Of a DNA stretch of 64,000 nt, positions 47,291-59,027 are shown in pieces. The stretch is from positions 62,001-126,000 of the forward strand of contig JAYKXP010000061.1 in NCBI GenBank assembly GCA_037176845.1. Direction: 5' to 3'. Made by a program: the position numbers and the translations under genes. The DNA comes from Paramarasmius palmivorus (Eukaryota > Basidiomycota > Agaricomycetes > Agaricales > Marasmiaceae). The notes beneath the pieces are model-generated. The model did no database searches and was not told the origin of the DNA. It worked only from the letters and a program-made list of their open reading frames with translations. How positions within the stretch are numbered: the first letter of the stretch is position 1; each line of letters starts with the position of its first letter.

Positions 47291-47311
47291 CCTTAAGCTT
47301 AAAGCTTAAGG
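47291..47311. repeat. Perfect 10-bp inverted repeat with 1-nt spacer
   Basis: CCTTAAGCTT, A, AAGCTTAAGG. It stands alone in the intergenic region after DUF7330 copy 2. Confidence 0.7.
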
Positions 47312-48495
47312 CTTAGTGCTTGAGCCCTTCGTCCCCGTTTACAGGAGCACTGACAGCAGGCGCTTCGATGCCGTAGTAGTCATGCCCAACGAGATCTGCG
47401 TGGGCGTCATCGGACCCCATGGAATGCTATCAGGGAAATCGTTCGAATAGCGGATGTGATTGGATTCCAGAGGATTGAGGAACATGCCTTAGATCTTTGA
47501 CGGCCTTGTAGTTGTTAGGGAAACTTTGAAAAAACACCACCGCCGTCACTACTGTTTGCCACGTTTCCCAGCGTCAGGGTCAAACTTTGCCCACAACTTT
47601 CCCGCGCTCTATCCCTTTCCCCCAACCACCATCATCCCCTTTCAAGTTTCCCTCGTTCACTTTGCAGCGCGACGCGTTCTGGACGCGTCGTCACGATATT
47701 GGATCAAGATGGAATTGAGAGAGACGTCGGTCTGGTTCTTGGAAGCTGGGTACGAGTTGTTGAAGGCGTCACTACTCTCGTATCTCTCATCAACCTGACG
47801 ACTTTCAGAAATACACTTCAGAGAAGAATTCACTGCTCCCTGGTAAGTTGTATTGCCATACAGCGCCAGTACCCTGCTGACTACATTCCAGGATGCCAGC
47901 AGCCAGACATAATTGAAGACTTCGAACGAGAGCCTAGGGAGGGGAGAGAGAAGAGGCGTGTCAGGGCATAGGGTTGCGCAAGGGGTATTTGGAGGCGGCG
48001 GTCGGTGTCGTTAAGGTATGTCGGGGCTTGTACGATGTTTGTATAGTAATAGCTACGAATACATTGATTTTACTACAAGATCTAGAAAAGAATGGAGCCC
48101 GAATACCCTACCAATAAATGACCCTAGTGCCTGTCCGATATCGTCCTATTCCTTTTTATTCATGGTGTCTGAAATATTCCGAGTCACGCAATATAGGATG
48201 CGATCAGCGACGCTAAATCGGTGGTGAGGAGAAATTCCAAGATGCTGCCCCGTTCGTAAATTGCTGCTTGTCATCGTCACTAAGGCCTAAGGATCGGTCA
48301 CAGGTCTAGGTTCTCTCTACCTTTCTCTCCAGCTATATGGTTCTGAGAATATCACATAGCTATCTACGACTCCCTGGGGAGGAGATCAAACGTGACTGGC
48401 GTCTTAGCGCCCATGCGCCATCCGCACCGATCCTTGTCCAAACAGGACTACATCTAGCATGACACACCTAGTACATACCATCGCGCTGTGTCAAG
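47312..48495. other. Intergenic, about 1.2 kb
   Basis: Contains a short weakly protein-like stretch at 47650-47970 with possible splice borders but no recognisable product. Otherwise nothing seen. Confidence 0.4.
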
Positions 48496-48590
48496 TCGTG
48501 AAAATGACAATGGTGCCGACCAAGAAACTAACATCATTCGTGAAGAGGGCGGAATCAAGGATAGATTCATAGTGGACACTTTCAGGAATC
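48496..48590 (+). pseudogene. DUF7330 fragment
   Basis: About 90 bp close to the N-terminal part of copy 4 (50051-50145): TGTGTCAAGTCG, then CATTCGTGAAGAGGGCGG and ATAGATTCATAGT. It breaks off after the equivalent of DRFIVD. A leftover of an earlier copy. Confidence 0.7.
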
Positions 48591-48885
48591 TTGCAGTGAC
48601 ACAGTACACGTGCTGATTAGACAAAGTAGTGTGGCATATGCGTGAGCAGAGCTCCTAGGACTACCTTGGTACAATGTTATCGGCCAGTACAGGGAATAAG
48701 AAGCCAGAAACAAGAAGATTCAGACGAGCGCTCGGAGCGATGTCATTTGACCAGTGGAAGCACCCATTTATGTCATGAATAGGCTTCTGTCAAGGGATGC
48801 CGCAGCTGTGCCCCACATACATACATAAAGCAAACGTTGCTGGTAGAACGACTTTGATTCCAGCCCCCCCAACAATCCTTCAGCC

Positions 48886-49686
48886 ATGACCGAGTATGTA
48901 CTCGAGACCTTAGCTGAGATCCTCAAGGATTGACTTGACCTTTCCCATACAGGACCACTGCTACCGATCCACCGCCACAATACCAGGCTAGTGCTGAAGA
49001 GTCGAAGAGAACAGCAAAGAAGAGAACGCCCTCGAATTATATACGCATTGTGCGTGACAAGGGCGAAGTTCAAGATAACTTCGTACTTGATACCTCTATC
49101 AATATCAAGGAAAACCTTCTGCCAGAGCTAGATGAGTCGGAGAAGGCTGTTGGAAGAAGGAATCTATGTGTGAAGACAAAGGACAATCGCGGAGAGATTG
49201 ACATCGGTGTGGATATCAAGGGCACCGCTGGAACCCGGAAGAAAATAACCATTGAAGCGGAAGCGCTTAAAGCAGATGCTCTTCTTCGGTTGGTGCGTAC
49301 AGATACCATGAACAGGAATACACACTTGCTAAAACCATGTCTTCCAGGATGCGCCTGCCATAGAAACACGCCCACTACTCCGTGTACATGTTACTTCGGG
49401 AAATGGAATAATCGTGGTCTTCCTGCCCAGCTCAACAGCTGGCCTCATCAACGTCACATCCACTGGGCCAGTCATCCTATCAGAGAAGCTTGCTGAAGCA
49501 ACAAATATTGTCAATGAAGACGGTCAATCCAGAAAGTATATCATCGGCACGGTAGATGAATGGGACGAGGAGGATAAAGACCAATTCTTCATCAATGCTA
49601 AACACGGAAGGGTATATTTGCGGTACAACGACGAGCCGCATGTGAAACCTGTGGTAGGCTTCTGGGCAAGATGTTTTGGGAATTAA
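48886..49686 (+). CDS. DUF7330 protein, copy 3 (228 aa)
   Basis: Exons 48886-48893 (8 nt), 48953-49292 and 49348-49686, phases closed. The 8-nt first exon (ATG ACC GA) was chosen because the donor GTATGTAC is shared by all copies and unspliced reading stops at once. The core is the same as in copy 1: SNYIRIVRDKGEVQDNFVLD, GRRNLCVKTKDNRGEIDI, VHVTSGNGIIVVFLPSSTAG and DKDQFFINAKHGRVYLRYND. Closest to copy 4. Function unknown. Confidence 0.82.
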
Positions 49687-49955
49687 GTGGCAAAACAATA
49701 CAGACTCGAATTGTTGTCGATGTAGTCTGAAGTGTACAATAGATAAGCTTGTTTAAGTTATTGGCAATCCGATTCGACCGATTCACTTACGATACATATA
49801 CCCTTCCAGCGTTCCCAGTTACGGGAATGGCAGGCGCTCGTTGCACTGGTTATAAGCTTCTGTCAGATGAGCTTTCGATGCCGTAGTCATATAGTAATAG
49901 CGCGAGTGCTGTCAACATGACCTACACCGTTTAACTTCCACCCCCACAATTCCCC

Positions 49956-50760
49956 ATGACACAGTATGTGCTTGAAATCTCCCCGGGAGAGCATCTTCGA
50001 AGACTCTTTTCTATACAGGACTACGTCTATTGATTCACCACCACTGTGTCAAGTCGAGAAACCGAAAATGGCGCCAACCAAGACACCAACCAACTACATT
50101 CGTATCGTTCGTGAAAAGGGCGGAATCGAAGATAGATTCATAGTTGACGCATCTATCAATGTCAAAGAAAATGTTCTTCCAGAGTTGGACGAGTCGGAGA
50201 GGGCTTCTGGGCGTAGGAACCTATGCGTAAAGACCATGGGTGACTGCGGAAAGATCGACATTGATGTGGAGGTTAAGGACGGTGTGCCGAACGCCGTTGG
50301 ACGGAAGAAAGTAGCTATTGAAGTAGAGGCTCACAAGGCCAATGCTCTTCTTAGGCTGGTGAGCACTGTCATAGCGAGCACATATAGATGCTCACATCAT
50401 ATTTTGAAGCATGCACCTTCCCTGGAAGCACGCCCATTATTCCGCGTACACGTTACTTCGGGAGCAGGCACAATCGTAGTTTCTATACCGCGCTCAACAG
50501 CGGGTCTGGTCAATATCACATCCACAGGACGTGTCATCATATCAGACCAACTTGCCAGAGAAACCAATACTGTCAACGAAGATGGTTGTTTCAGGAAACT
50601 TGTCGTTGGCCCTGTGTCGGAATGGGATGAAGAAGACAAGGATCAATTCTTCATCCACGCTAAACATGGAAGGGTTTACTTGCGGTACAATGATGAGCTG
50701 CACGAAAAGCCGCCAGCGGGATTATGGGCAAAAGCTCTTTGGATCAAGTCAAAGCTCTGA
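49956..50760 (+). CDS. DUF7330 protein, copy 4 (232 aa)
   Basis: Exons 49956-49963 (8 nt), 50019-50358 and 50410-50760, phases closed; the second intron is also open in frame, so an unspliced longer form would be possible. It reads NYIRIVREKGGIEDRFIVDA, RRNLCVKTMGDCGKIDIDVEV, VHVTSGAGTIVVSIPRSTAG and DQFFIHAKHGRVYLRYNDE. It ends in a basic tail (WIKSKL) not seen in copy 1. It may be co-regulated with copy 3, as both have the same layout, but their upstream regions differ. Function unknown. Confidence 0.82.
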
Positions 50761-51680
50761 TTGTTGAACAACAGTGCGAGGTTGAATAGCGTTGAATTTT
50801 AGAGTCTTAAAAATTTGTACATCGGTATCAAGTTATGCGCTCGTACGACAATTTGCTCACGTTCTAACCCAGAGCCTTGTCTTTGCAAACAGATATGTAT
50901 GACCAGGGGACCATCCATCATACACTATACATCCAAATGTGAGATGTCGCCTCTCAGGCTTGTAAGCCGCCTCCAGCTGCGCAACCTTGCAAAAACGGCG
51001 AATGAGCTGCCAGAATTCTAGAGTAAACATTGATAGCGCTTACTTTTCTGGCTTGAGATGCAAATGAAGCGAAAGGGCTACATATGCTGTCGAGTTTTGT
51101 GATAGACGAGAGCAAGTCGCGAGATGAAGCGGAGACTTACTCAGGTCAGAGTGCCCCATTAGGCATCTCACTGCCGGGTCGATGCTCGTTGCTCAATAAA
51201 ATAACGCTCGAGCATGTTGATTCCAGATTCGAATATCTAATATCGTGGCGTATGAGATCGGAAGTTATTACTGCCGGCGATTGTATGGTGCATCGATTCA
51301 AAGGATTCAACGTGTTACTTCAACTTTCAAGCAGCAGGTGCAACATAAAAATACAAAAAGGCTACGTAACGAGTATAGAAAGAGCGACTTCTATGAAAAA
51401 CTTATGCAAGTGGAAAGAACGACGAGAAAAATAAAGAGCGTCGAATGCAGAGGTATCATTCATATGGGCAGGGTAACAAGCGAAATATGAATATATCATG
51501 TAGTGAAGTAAAAAGAACGAGAAGGATATGGATAAAATGTCGTCAATGGTCGTACAACAGTCGTGATTATGCTTCTAAAAAGGTAATAAAAGCGACCAGA
51601 AAGAATGTCTACAAAGAACGTAAAGAAATAGACGAGAATAAAGATGTTAACAGATAGAGATAACTTAGCCTGTCCGCCAC
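50761..51680. other. Intergenic, 920 bp, AT-rich
   Basis: Between two convergent genes. The stretch 51320-51660 is A-rich with short repeated AAAG/GAAA-like words; no gene recognised. It probably holds both 3' ends. Confidence 0.5.
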
Positions 51681-54494
51681 TTACACGGCCCAATCATCGT
51701 AACCACCGCTTCTGGATCCACTACCACTGCCACCCCAACTTCTACCAATCCGGTCCTCCAGCCTATCATGGCGCAACGTTGACCCACCGCCTACTAACCA
51801 TCCCAACCAACCTCCAACATCGTCGTCATCATCACCTTTTTCAGAATCAGAATAACTTCTCCGCTTGGCATGGTTGCTGCTATTCTTTTTCTTCCTCTCG
51901 CGAAGCTTCGACGGTCCGCCCTTTGGTGCGCCCGAATATGACTCTGGCAGTTCCGCAAAACTGATCCTCTTGGGTGTCGATGCGCCAGATGTATTGGCAC
52001 TACGGGACAGCCGGTTGGGCGTTGGCGGCGGCGAAAGCGTAGTCTTGGTACTATTCGCATTTACTACTTCCTTGCCTTTACCTTTACCATTCACGATCCG
52101 GCTGCGGCTAAGTACAGACGCTACGCCAGCTGTGAATAGTCCGGGTAGACGGAAAGCAGACCCCGAAGCCGATGACGATGATGCTACGGTTATTTCTGGT
52201 GCAGACGTTTCGGCTCCAACAGTCTTGGCGGCTACCTCAGCAGCGACAACGGCCTGCGATTCGACAGGGGTAGCTGCCATTGGACTTGCAGGGTCTATGG
52301 GTGTAGCAATACCAGACGACCGACCCTTCAATGCAGACTGCCTAGGAGGACTTGGTGGTCTCGTGGAACTCGAATGCTTGCCTTTGGTCAGCAACCTTGA
52401 TACACTCGCTGTCGCATTCGATGTCCCAGCTTCGACCGGTGTCCCTGTCGTCCCTGCCTTTTGTAATAAAACAGGTGGCCTGAATACAATTTGATACTCT
52501 GAACTGGGAGATACGGGTGCTGGTGGCACTGGCTGTTCATCCAAGATCCTACGAAGTTCGAGTACAGTACGCTTGGCTGAAGGACCCTTCCGGCGAGCTA
52601 CACCGTCTTCGTCGACTTCGCAGTCTGATGACGACGATGAAGTAGAAGAACGTGAGGACGATGAGAATCCTTCGAGAGGTGGTGTCATCTTCCTTCCGCA
52701 CGCAGGTCCGCTACCAGTAACAGGAACAGGTTTTGGCGTTTCGGAACGTGAACGTCCCAAAGATGCGCCTAGGCCGGCCCATGCGCCACTTCTCTGAGGT
52801 GAGGTCGATTTTCTTCTTTTTGAAGGTAGTATGCCTGGTCGCTCTGTGCTGGCGCTTGTTCCACTGGCTCTACTGTTATTAGAACCTCGCCTCGACATAT
52901 TTGTGAACAGAACCTTTGGAGATGTTAATGTGGATGATGATGGGGTCGAGCTCGATGACCCTGCCATGGCTGAACCGGAGTTTTGCCTGTACACAAGGGA
53001 TGATAGCATATTATATGCCTTTGTCGAAGGTTCCATGGGTTTGTCTACCACCACAGGATCTGACGGTTGACTGTGCAAGGCTTCATTAGGACTCAGAAGG
53101 AGAGACGTTGACGACATTCCATGATGCGAAGATGAGGCAGCCCTGAGGCCAAGGGTGGATGGGAGTGTGATAGTATCAGCATCCAAATTGGCATCAATGT
53201 ACTGTGTGAGTGCCCTTGGAGGTGGAGCGACGAGTCTGTCTCGGGGTTGCTGATCCAGTCGGAGGTGTGGCTCCTCGTCGTTCAAGGAAGGTTGGCGATG
53301 GAACGATGTATGGGGTCTGGTCGAGGCAGCAGGGGGTGTCTTCCCTAAATCGACCGAGGAGGACTTTCGTTGACGCCGAATGGGCTGCTGCACCTGACTT
53401 TGCATAGATGGCAACAGTCTTCTGTTCTTCAGCGGAGACTCCACAGGCATACTACTGCTCACGCTGCCTTCCGATCTCGACTGTTCGTGACTCGTTCGTC
53501 TTCTACTGCTCTCGACTTCCACTTCTGTATCATCAACAGACTCGCCACCTTCACCGCCGCCAAACAACCTTTCAACACCTCTCCTGATCTCGTCCAAATC
53601 ATCCGCCCAGCCGTCATGGACGTCTCGCCAACTTCTTATCCGTGATTCCAGAGCATCATAACGGCGGTCTTCGTCACCGGCAACACCGCTACGCTCATCT
53701 TCTGGACTTATCTCGCGTATACGCCCACGAGCCGACCGTAGTGCGCTGTTCTGCGGCGTAGGTGCCTCCTCTTCTCCAACAGACAATAACGTCGACAGAC
53801 TTGACCGAGTTGTCATGGAGGACTGAAGTAGAACATTCGACATTTCCAACGCATGCACACTTCGTTCCAATAATGAGTCGAGGAATAGATCCGATGAATT
53901 TGGGCTTGAGAGCGGACTTGTGCGGGATGCTGGTGTTACTGGTGACCGCAATGCCAAGGTACCTTGCGTTGCGGAATTAAAACTTCCAGCAGACCTCCCA
54001 GACTTGTGCGACGGAAATCTCCTGGGCCTTCTAGGCGATGTCAGAGCACTGGTATAATTATTATCGCCACCAACTTCAGGAAACTGCGTCACGTACTCCT
54101 GCTGTGGACGAAGAGCTTGTCGTCTGTGCTGCCTCCGATGCTGGTGAAGACCTGTTTCCCTTTCAGAACCTGAACTACTTCCTGAACCGGTGTCGGTGTC
54201 CTCGTCAGCCTCCTCTGCGCTATCGGGATAATCAGGTGGCAGATCCAACGGTGTCTCCAAGTCTACTCCTGGCTGATGCACTACCGCCTCTATCCCTGAC
54301 CTCCCTGTTCCAGTGGTCGTGGTTGTAGTTGTAGTGGTTGTTGTCGTCGTCTGTGCCCAGCCTCCCGTTGGAATATACTCTGGCAACGTCGAGGTAGTAT
54401 CCGACGAAAGTCTCAGCGCCGAAACCCGTTTTCTGTGAGTCCGTCGATTGGAGTGAGGAGAGTTGGATGAAATTAATTGTTGAGGTTTCGACAT
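51681..54494 (-). CDS. Large disordered Ser-rich protein (937 aa)
   Basis: A single exon of 937 residues starting MSKPQQLISSNSPHSNRRTH. Almost the whole chain is low-complexity: a run of 13 Thr near residue 50-62, many Ser, Pro and Arg stretches, and a Gly/Ser/Arg-rich tail. One ordered island stands out at residues about 210-235, LLERSVHALEMSNVLLQSSM, a helix that I recall as conserved among otherwise disordered fungal homologues. There is no signal peptide or membrane segment. Many SP and RS sites suggest heavy phosphorylation, which is inference. Function unknown. The long open frames on the opposite strand are an effect of codon bias. Confidence 0.75.
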   Translation of the reverse strand: MSKPQQLISSNSPHSNRRTHRKRVSALRLSSDTTSTLPEYIPTGGWAQTTTTTTTTTTTTTGTGRSGIEAVVHQPGVDLETPLDLPPDYPDSAEEADEDTDTGSGSSSGSERETGLHQHRRQHRRQALRPQQEYVTQFPEVGGDNNYTSALTSPRRPRRFPSHKSGRSAGSFNSATQGTLALRSPVTPASRTSPLSSPNSSDLFLDSLLERSVHALEMSNVLLQSSMTTRSSLSTLLSVGEEEAPTPQNSALRSARGRIREISPEDERSGVAGDEDRRYDALESRIRSWRDVHDGWADDLDEIRRGVERLFGGGEGGESVDDTEVEVESSRRRTSHEQSRSEGSVSSSMPVESPLKNRRLLPSMQSQVQQPIRRQRKSSSVDLGKTPPAASTRPHTSFHRQPSLNDEEPHLRLDQQPRDRLVAPPPRALTQYIDANLDADTITLPSTLGLRAASSSHHGMSSTSLLLSPNEALHSQPSDPVVVDKPMEPSTKAYNMLSSLVYRQNSGSAMAGSSSSTPSSSTLTSPKVLFTNMSRRGSNNSRASGTSASTERPGILPSKRRKSTSPQRSGAWAGLGASLGRSRSETPKPVPVTGSGPACGRKMTPPLEGFSSSSRSSTSSSSSDCEVDEDGVARRKGPSAKRTVLELRRILDEQPVPPAPVSPSSEYQIVFRPPVLLQKAGTTGTPVEAGTSNATASVSRLLTKGKHSSSTRPPSPPRQSALKGRSSGIATPIDPASPMAATPVESQAVVAAEVAAKTVGAETSAPEITVASSSSASGSAFRLPGLFTAGVASVLSRSRIVNGKGKGKEVVNANSTKTTLSPPPTPNRLSRSANTSGASTPKRISFAELPESYSGAPKGGPSKLRERKKKNSSNHAKRRSYSDSEKGDDDDDVGGWLGWLVGGGSTLRHDRLEDRIGRSWGGSGSGSRSGGYDDWAV

Positions 54495-54871
54495 GACTCA
54501 GAAACTAGGAATGGGCTAGCGCTGATAGCGCTGCCAGGGCCAGAATGTTGACAGAATTCTTCACAGGCAGAGAAAGAGGATGATGAATGAGGTCAACAGC
54601 TGCTAAATTCTCCCAGGCCTCAAGGCCTCACCACAAAAAAGCTTATGTCACCCGGCCCGTGCGTCCGGCGTTGAAACGTGCCTCAGTGTCATCGCGCTGC
54701 AACGAAATCGTCTCATAAAATCATGCAAATTTCTATATTGATACTCCACGAGACAGTCAGGCCAAATCCCATGATCCAGAAACCCGAAAGAAAGGACCCA
54801 ACTCTAGGCGGGTATACACAAGTGACATGTACAGAGAGAAAGAAGAAAGTCCAAATGATGTCTATATTCCT
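54495..54871. other. Intergenic, 377 bp
   Basis: Upstream of the disordered-protein gene and downstream of the phosphodiesterase gene. Nothing recognised. Confidence 0.5.
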
Positions 54872-56563
54872 TCATGCACGAGATTCAATGGTCACTGCTG
54901 CAGCTGGCAGAGGTTCTGTAGTAGCATTCTTGAACGGTCCAGCTATGCTCTCCAAATATCGCTGGGTCAAGTACTCAATACCCTGTTGATAAGGAGTGTA
55001 ATAACGGAGTGCCGTCCATAGGAAGATACGGCCATATTTGCCCCCGATCTTCTCATAGTCAGCTGAGAAAGATAAACGTTAGAGTTGCACTGTCTATGAA
55101 AATTCCAACAGAACTTACTGCTCAGATTATTCCTCATGTCCAACCAGGTCTGCGTTACGTCGGTGATGATAACATCTGCACCCCAGCGCGCGACCTGAAG
55201 AGGCCGTCAATGAGATTCGAACACGGAAGAACTAGGAGAATACATACCTCCATCATCTGCTCGGGTTTATTAACAGTCCAGATCATCAGCTTTTTCCCCG
55301 CTTTTCTGCAATCTCTTCTGAACCTAAATGGCATCGAGAATCAAAGATATCATCAACCACTGTTCCCAGCTCACGATAAGCCAACATCGCAACTTACCCT
55401 TCTCCATCCTTCCCAGCCATTGAGGCAAACGACATGGACATCGTGCAGCAATCATCCCAGAAGTACTTCCTCGCCAGATCGGGGCTGTTACCCAGATACG
55501 AACGATCGCAATAGGGCATTCTAGCCTTTGCGAACGTCAAAAACCTCGGATGCCAAAGACCCAAGAGTAATCTGGGGGCCAACGCCGTTTCCCACTCAGG
55601 TTGAGCGCTGATGATTTGGTGCATTAACGAAAATAGACGATCAGGGTCGTTTTGAACCTTAACGTCAACGTTGAACTTGACATGCTGGTTTTCGGGCTAC
55701 GAAAGGAAATTTTCGGGTGTAGGAAAAAGGTCAGCTCACTGGGAAAAACACGTTCGAAACACACCTTCATGAGTAACGCAATAGTTTCGGCGAATGTGGG
55801 AATAGCTTGATGAGGTTCCTTTACGGTACGAACGTGTTCCATTCCGTTTTCGCCATGCCAGTTGCGCTCTTTGATTTGGCCTATGGGAAATAAACATATC
55901 ACTTGTCAATCCAGGTTTGAACATGGAGATAAGGTATGACTCACCGGTCGAGTTGGTCGTTCTTGATAGGTCTACGCAAAGGGTTAATGAGAACCCGAAA
56001 GGTAGGAACTGACGTAGATGCTTACCTGGGTCGTGGAACATAACCACCACGTCGTCTAGTGAAACATGGACGTCTGCCGACAGAGGTCACGAAAATCCTT
56101 TGGAGCGAGTAGGAAAGGAGCATATGGGGGGTTCGATAATGCGGGCGCGCGCACAGAATGAAAGATAAAGGTTGTAACGTATATCAACGACTTAAGAAAT
56201 TGATTTGGAGACGCGCGCCAATGATGACGAGGAGAAGAGTGATATGACAGAACCCCCCATAGCGGAAAAGATATGTGATGAAAGCTCAAATACCGCTCTC
56301 GATGCCTTCTGCCCCATCTCGAATAGCGGCTTCAAAGCTTGCGAGCGTGTTTTCAGGGTATGCTGCCGAAGCCTAATCATCAACGGTGGTGATTAGTGGG
56401 CTGTAAGTCGTCCTGCGGAGATGAGTAACGTACACCACGGTGACCCCAGCATTCTATAGACATGGTTCGTCAAATTTCAGACATTTCCTGCAGGAAAAGA
56501 GGGAGAGAACTCACGAGGTAAGGCCCTTCCTGAAGACACAGAGATAGCAGATGGTGCGACCAT
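54872..56563 (-). CDS. Glycerophosphodiester phosphodiesterase family protein (Pgc1-like)
   Basis: About nine exons from ATG 56563 to TGA 54872. Spliced motifs follow the GDPD order: CWGHRG-ASAAYPENTLASFEAA, GAEGIESDVHVSLDDVVVMFHDPDLSRTTNSTG, a central KFNVDVKV strand, and a late MIWTVNKPEQM ... GADVIITD. The two catalytic histidines (HRG and FHD), the metal-binding Glu/Asp of the PENT and ESDVH segments and the final TD are present. Such proteins hydrolyse glycerophosphodiesters; the short fungal form with this layout resembles yeast Pgc1, a phosphatidylglycerol phospholipase C. The C-terminal tail ends without an obvious membrane anchor, so this assignment is tentative. One intron (56293-56074, 220 bp) is far longer than the rest. 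Confidence 0.88.
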
Positions 56564-56798
56564 AGTCACTTGAGATGAGAGTAAAGAGAAAGAAAGAAAG
56601 GGTGAAAATGTGTCAACGTTTGTGGATCCCTTGAAAGTTTATAAAACGGCCCTCGGTGTCCTTGCGGGGTAACAACTGTATCCGATTACGTGTTGTGTTT
56701 CCAGGAAGAACGTGCGAAAAGGAACCGGGATAGCCACGTGGAATTACCCTGAAAATATTATTTTTTATTATTTTTATAGAAATTCTCGTTATCGTCGT

Positions 56799-58053
56799 TT
56801 AGTTCGTTGGTCTACCAACAAGCACCATCCCTTCGTCCTCTTCCGTCTCGGTCCCATTCTCGCTCGCAGTCCGAACACCATTCGATGAGGAAGCTAAAGA
56901 GGTAGTCGAGCTTTGCCGAGCACTTGCCAACCCCTGATCAACGGCAGGACTCGTTTCGGACGGAGCTGGTGTCCTTGCATCCCTGTCGGATGGCCCGGGT
57001 GAGGGGGTAGGTGAAAGCGATGGCCCGCTGGAGGTTATAGGAATGGACGGCAGAGGGTCGCGTGCCACTTCTCCTGCGGAAGGAATTTCGCGAAGCGAAC
57101 TTGTCGACGCGCTTGTCTTCTCGGAAGGAACTTTAACTGAAATGTCAACCAGGGCATCCATCATTTGATTCCGCACTTTGGTTGCCAGTTCCGAGACGTC
57201 GTTAGCAGTTAGGCCAGTTGTTGGCACAGGGGGAAGGACTAGCGAACACATAAAGTAAGCGAAATGAATTCAAGAAGAACGGAAAAGATCAACTGCTTAC
57301 CCCGAATCTTCACAACGCCGCTTTCGAATACGTCCTTGTGGTATATCCGCCAGTAGTTTTCCGTAACGACAGGTACTATTGGAATTCCAGCTTGAATAGC
57401 TAAATGGAAACCCCCCTTCTTCAGTGGTAGCATGTCCGGAACTTGAGAAGAATGCCGCGTGCCCTCGGGATACATCCATATACCAATTTGTTTGGCCTTC
57501 ATGAGTTCTCCAGCTGCTTCCAGCGACCTCACGGCGCGCGCATTATTTCCCCGGTCAATGAAGACTGCGCCAGACATGACCATGAAAGGTCCGAGGGGTG
57601 TGAAACGTAATGAGCTCTTCGACATCATCGACGTCCGTGTAGGCATGGTCCTGTATGACTTTCGTTAAACTTTTGACACTAGAATACATCGAGACTCACC
57701 TACCTGGCGACGAAAAGGATATCCAACATGCTTTGGTGATTGCTCATGAACACTGCAGGCTTCATCTCCAAATACTCCTCTCCTTCCACCTCAACCTTTA
57801 TCCCTAGAACTCGACTCGATAACGCATAGAATGCCCTCGCAATGACATAGTTGACGTCGAATCTCCTCCCAACGATCGACATTGCCGCGGCCACGACCGC
57901 ACCCCAAGTCGCGATCGCTGTTAAACATCCTAGGTAGAGTCCAAGCCGGCAGTAATAACGACCTTTGGGCGACGACATAGCTACCGTCCGAATGAAGATG
58001 ACTGGCAGGGATACGTATGCGAGAGGTCTGAAGAGTTTGAATAGGAAAGACAT
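56799..58053 (-). CDS. SLC1: 1-acyl-sn-glycerol-3-phosphate acyltransferase (379 aa)
   Basis: Makes phosphatidic acid from lysophosphatidic acid and acyl-CoA in the ER. Exons 58053-57704, 57650-57301 and 57238-56799, phases closed. The acyltransferase box NHQSMLD is at residues 105-111 and PEGTR at 178-182, the two signature blocks of the family; hydrophobic segments near residues 10-25 and 38-60 precede them. The first 270 or so residues have the normal Slc1 length; the remaining 110 or so are a disordered Ser/Pro/Glu-rich tail that ends EEDEGMVLVGRP, often found in basidiomycete versions. Nothing looks broken. Confidence 0.95.
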
Positions 58054-59027
58054 TAAGGTTCTTTAATCTTCTTTGTGGGGGTTAAGAGAGCAAAGATTAT
58101 CTGATTTGGCCTAGTCGTCGAGCGAGTGAGCACGAAATGAAAGGAAGATGATGACGGTGGTTGCCTATATGGAGGGGTATTGGAGTGTATGGTAGCCGTA
58201 CACTCGTGTAAAAGGGCTGCAGCAGCGCAGTTCTGCAGGAGACGCTGGTGGAAGAAATCAAGAGGCGAACTTTTCCAGCTGCTTCTGCCAGCTGTACATA
58301 AAACCAAATAAACCGGCTTTTCACTTGAACGACCGCTTTGCTTGGGAACATACGCCTCTGTAAACCAGATGTTTCTACTCGCAAATGGATTTCCCTCTGT
58401 AAAAAACCACTGTAAGAACTAGATTCACGTTCATTTCCATTCACGATGCTAAAATTTTATTTTCCAGAGATGGAATTTGACGGCATCGAACAGAACTTGG
58501 CCAGTTTAGGATATGACAGAACTCTAACATCTGCGAGAAGCAGCTCAGAGGACCTGGAACGCTTACAAGATCCGGCTCTCAAAAACTCTAAATGGCTACC
58601 TATTCCCCCAGAAACTTCAAACTTCAAGGATTACTGATCCTTCGTATTCTACACAAGTCCCCGTCTTGTACCTTGATGTCATCCTCGGCGTTTTTCTCCC
58701 CAACCAAATAATCCCTTTCTCCTTTGTACTTGGTAATCGCGTTGATATCCGAGTCCTGGCTTAGGGCTCCTCCGATCTTCACGTCAAAAGGCTAACTCTT
58801 TGGGGAACCATTGAGGAAGATTCCGATGTACGTATAGTGTGCTTTGAGAATCCTCGAGAATCGTGTTTTGCTTTAACGCGTAACTTGTGTACTACTAGTG
58901 TCATTGGTGAGTCTACTTCTGTAATGGTATGGTAGATAGGTGCACATTTTACAATAATACATCTTGTTCAGGAAATGGAAATACAATCGCCCGCGATATT
59001 CATCATCATCCAACGTTATCCAACGCG
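58054..59027. other. Intergenic, about 970 bp
   Basis: Holds the SLC1 promoter. A 63-codon open frame at 58446-58637 (plus) looks somewhat protein-like but has no match that I recognise and no partner exon, so it is not called. Confidence 0.5.

Larger units (their letters stand above)
45717..50760 (+). repeat. Tandem DUF7330 array
   Basis: Three full genes, one half gene and one small fragment, all in the same direction within 5 kb, with parts of the promoter duplicated as well. Confidence 0.85.

Noticed and set aside
47526..47971. Possible small gene with two exons
   Set aside because: Frames overlap without a consistent product and there is no recognisable motif; only mentioned as intergenic content.
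51865..52494. 209-codon open frame on the plus strand, opposite the large disordered protein
   Set aside because: It lies wholly inside the Ser-rich 937-aa gene; the coding bias of that gene keeps the opposite frame open. No motif and no splice logic.
58446..58637. 63-codon open frame on the plus strand
   Set aside because: Reads somewhat like protein but is alone, has no partner exons and no family I know.
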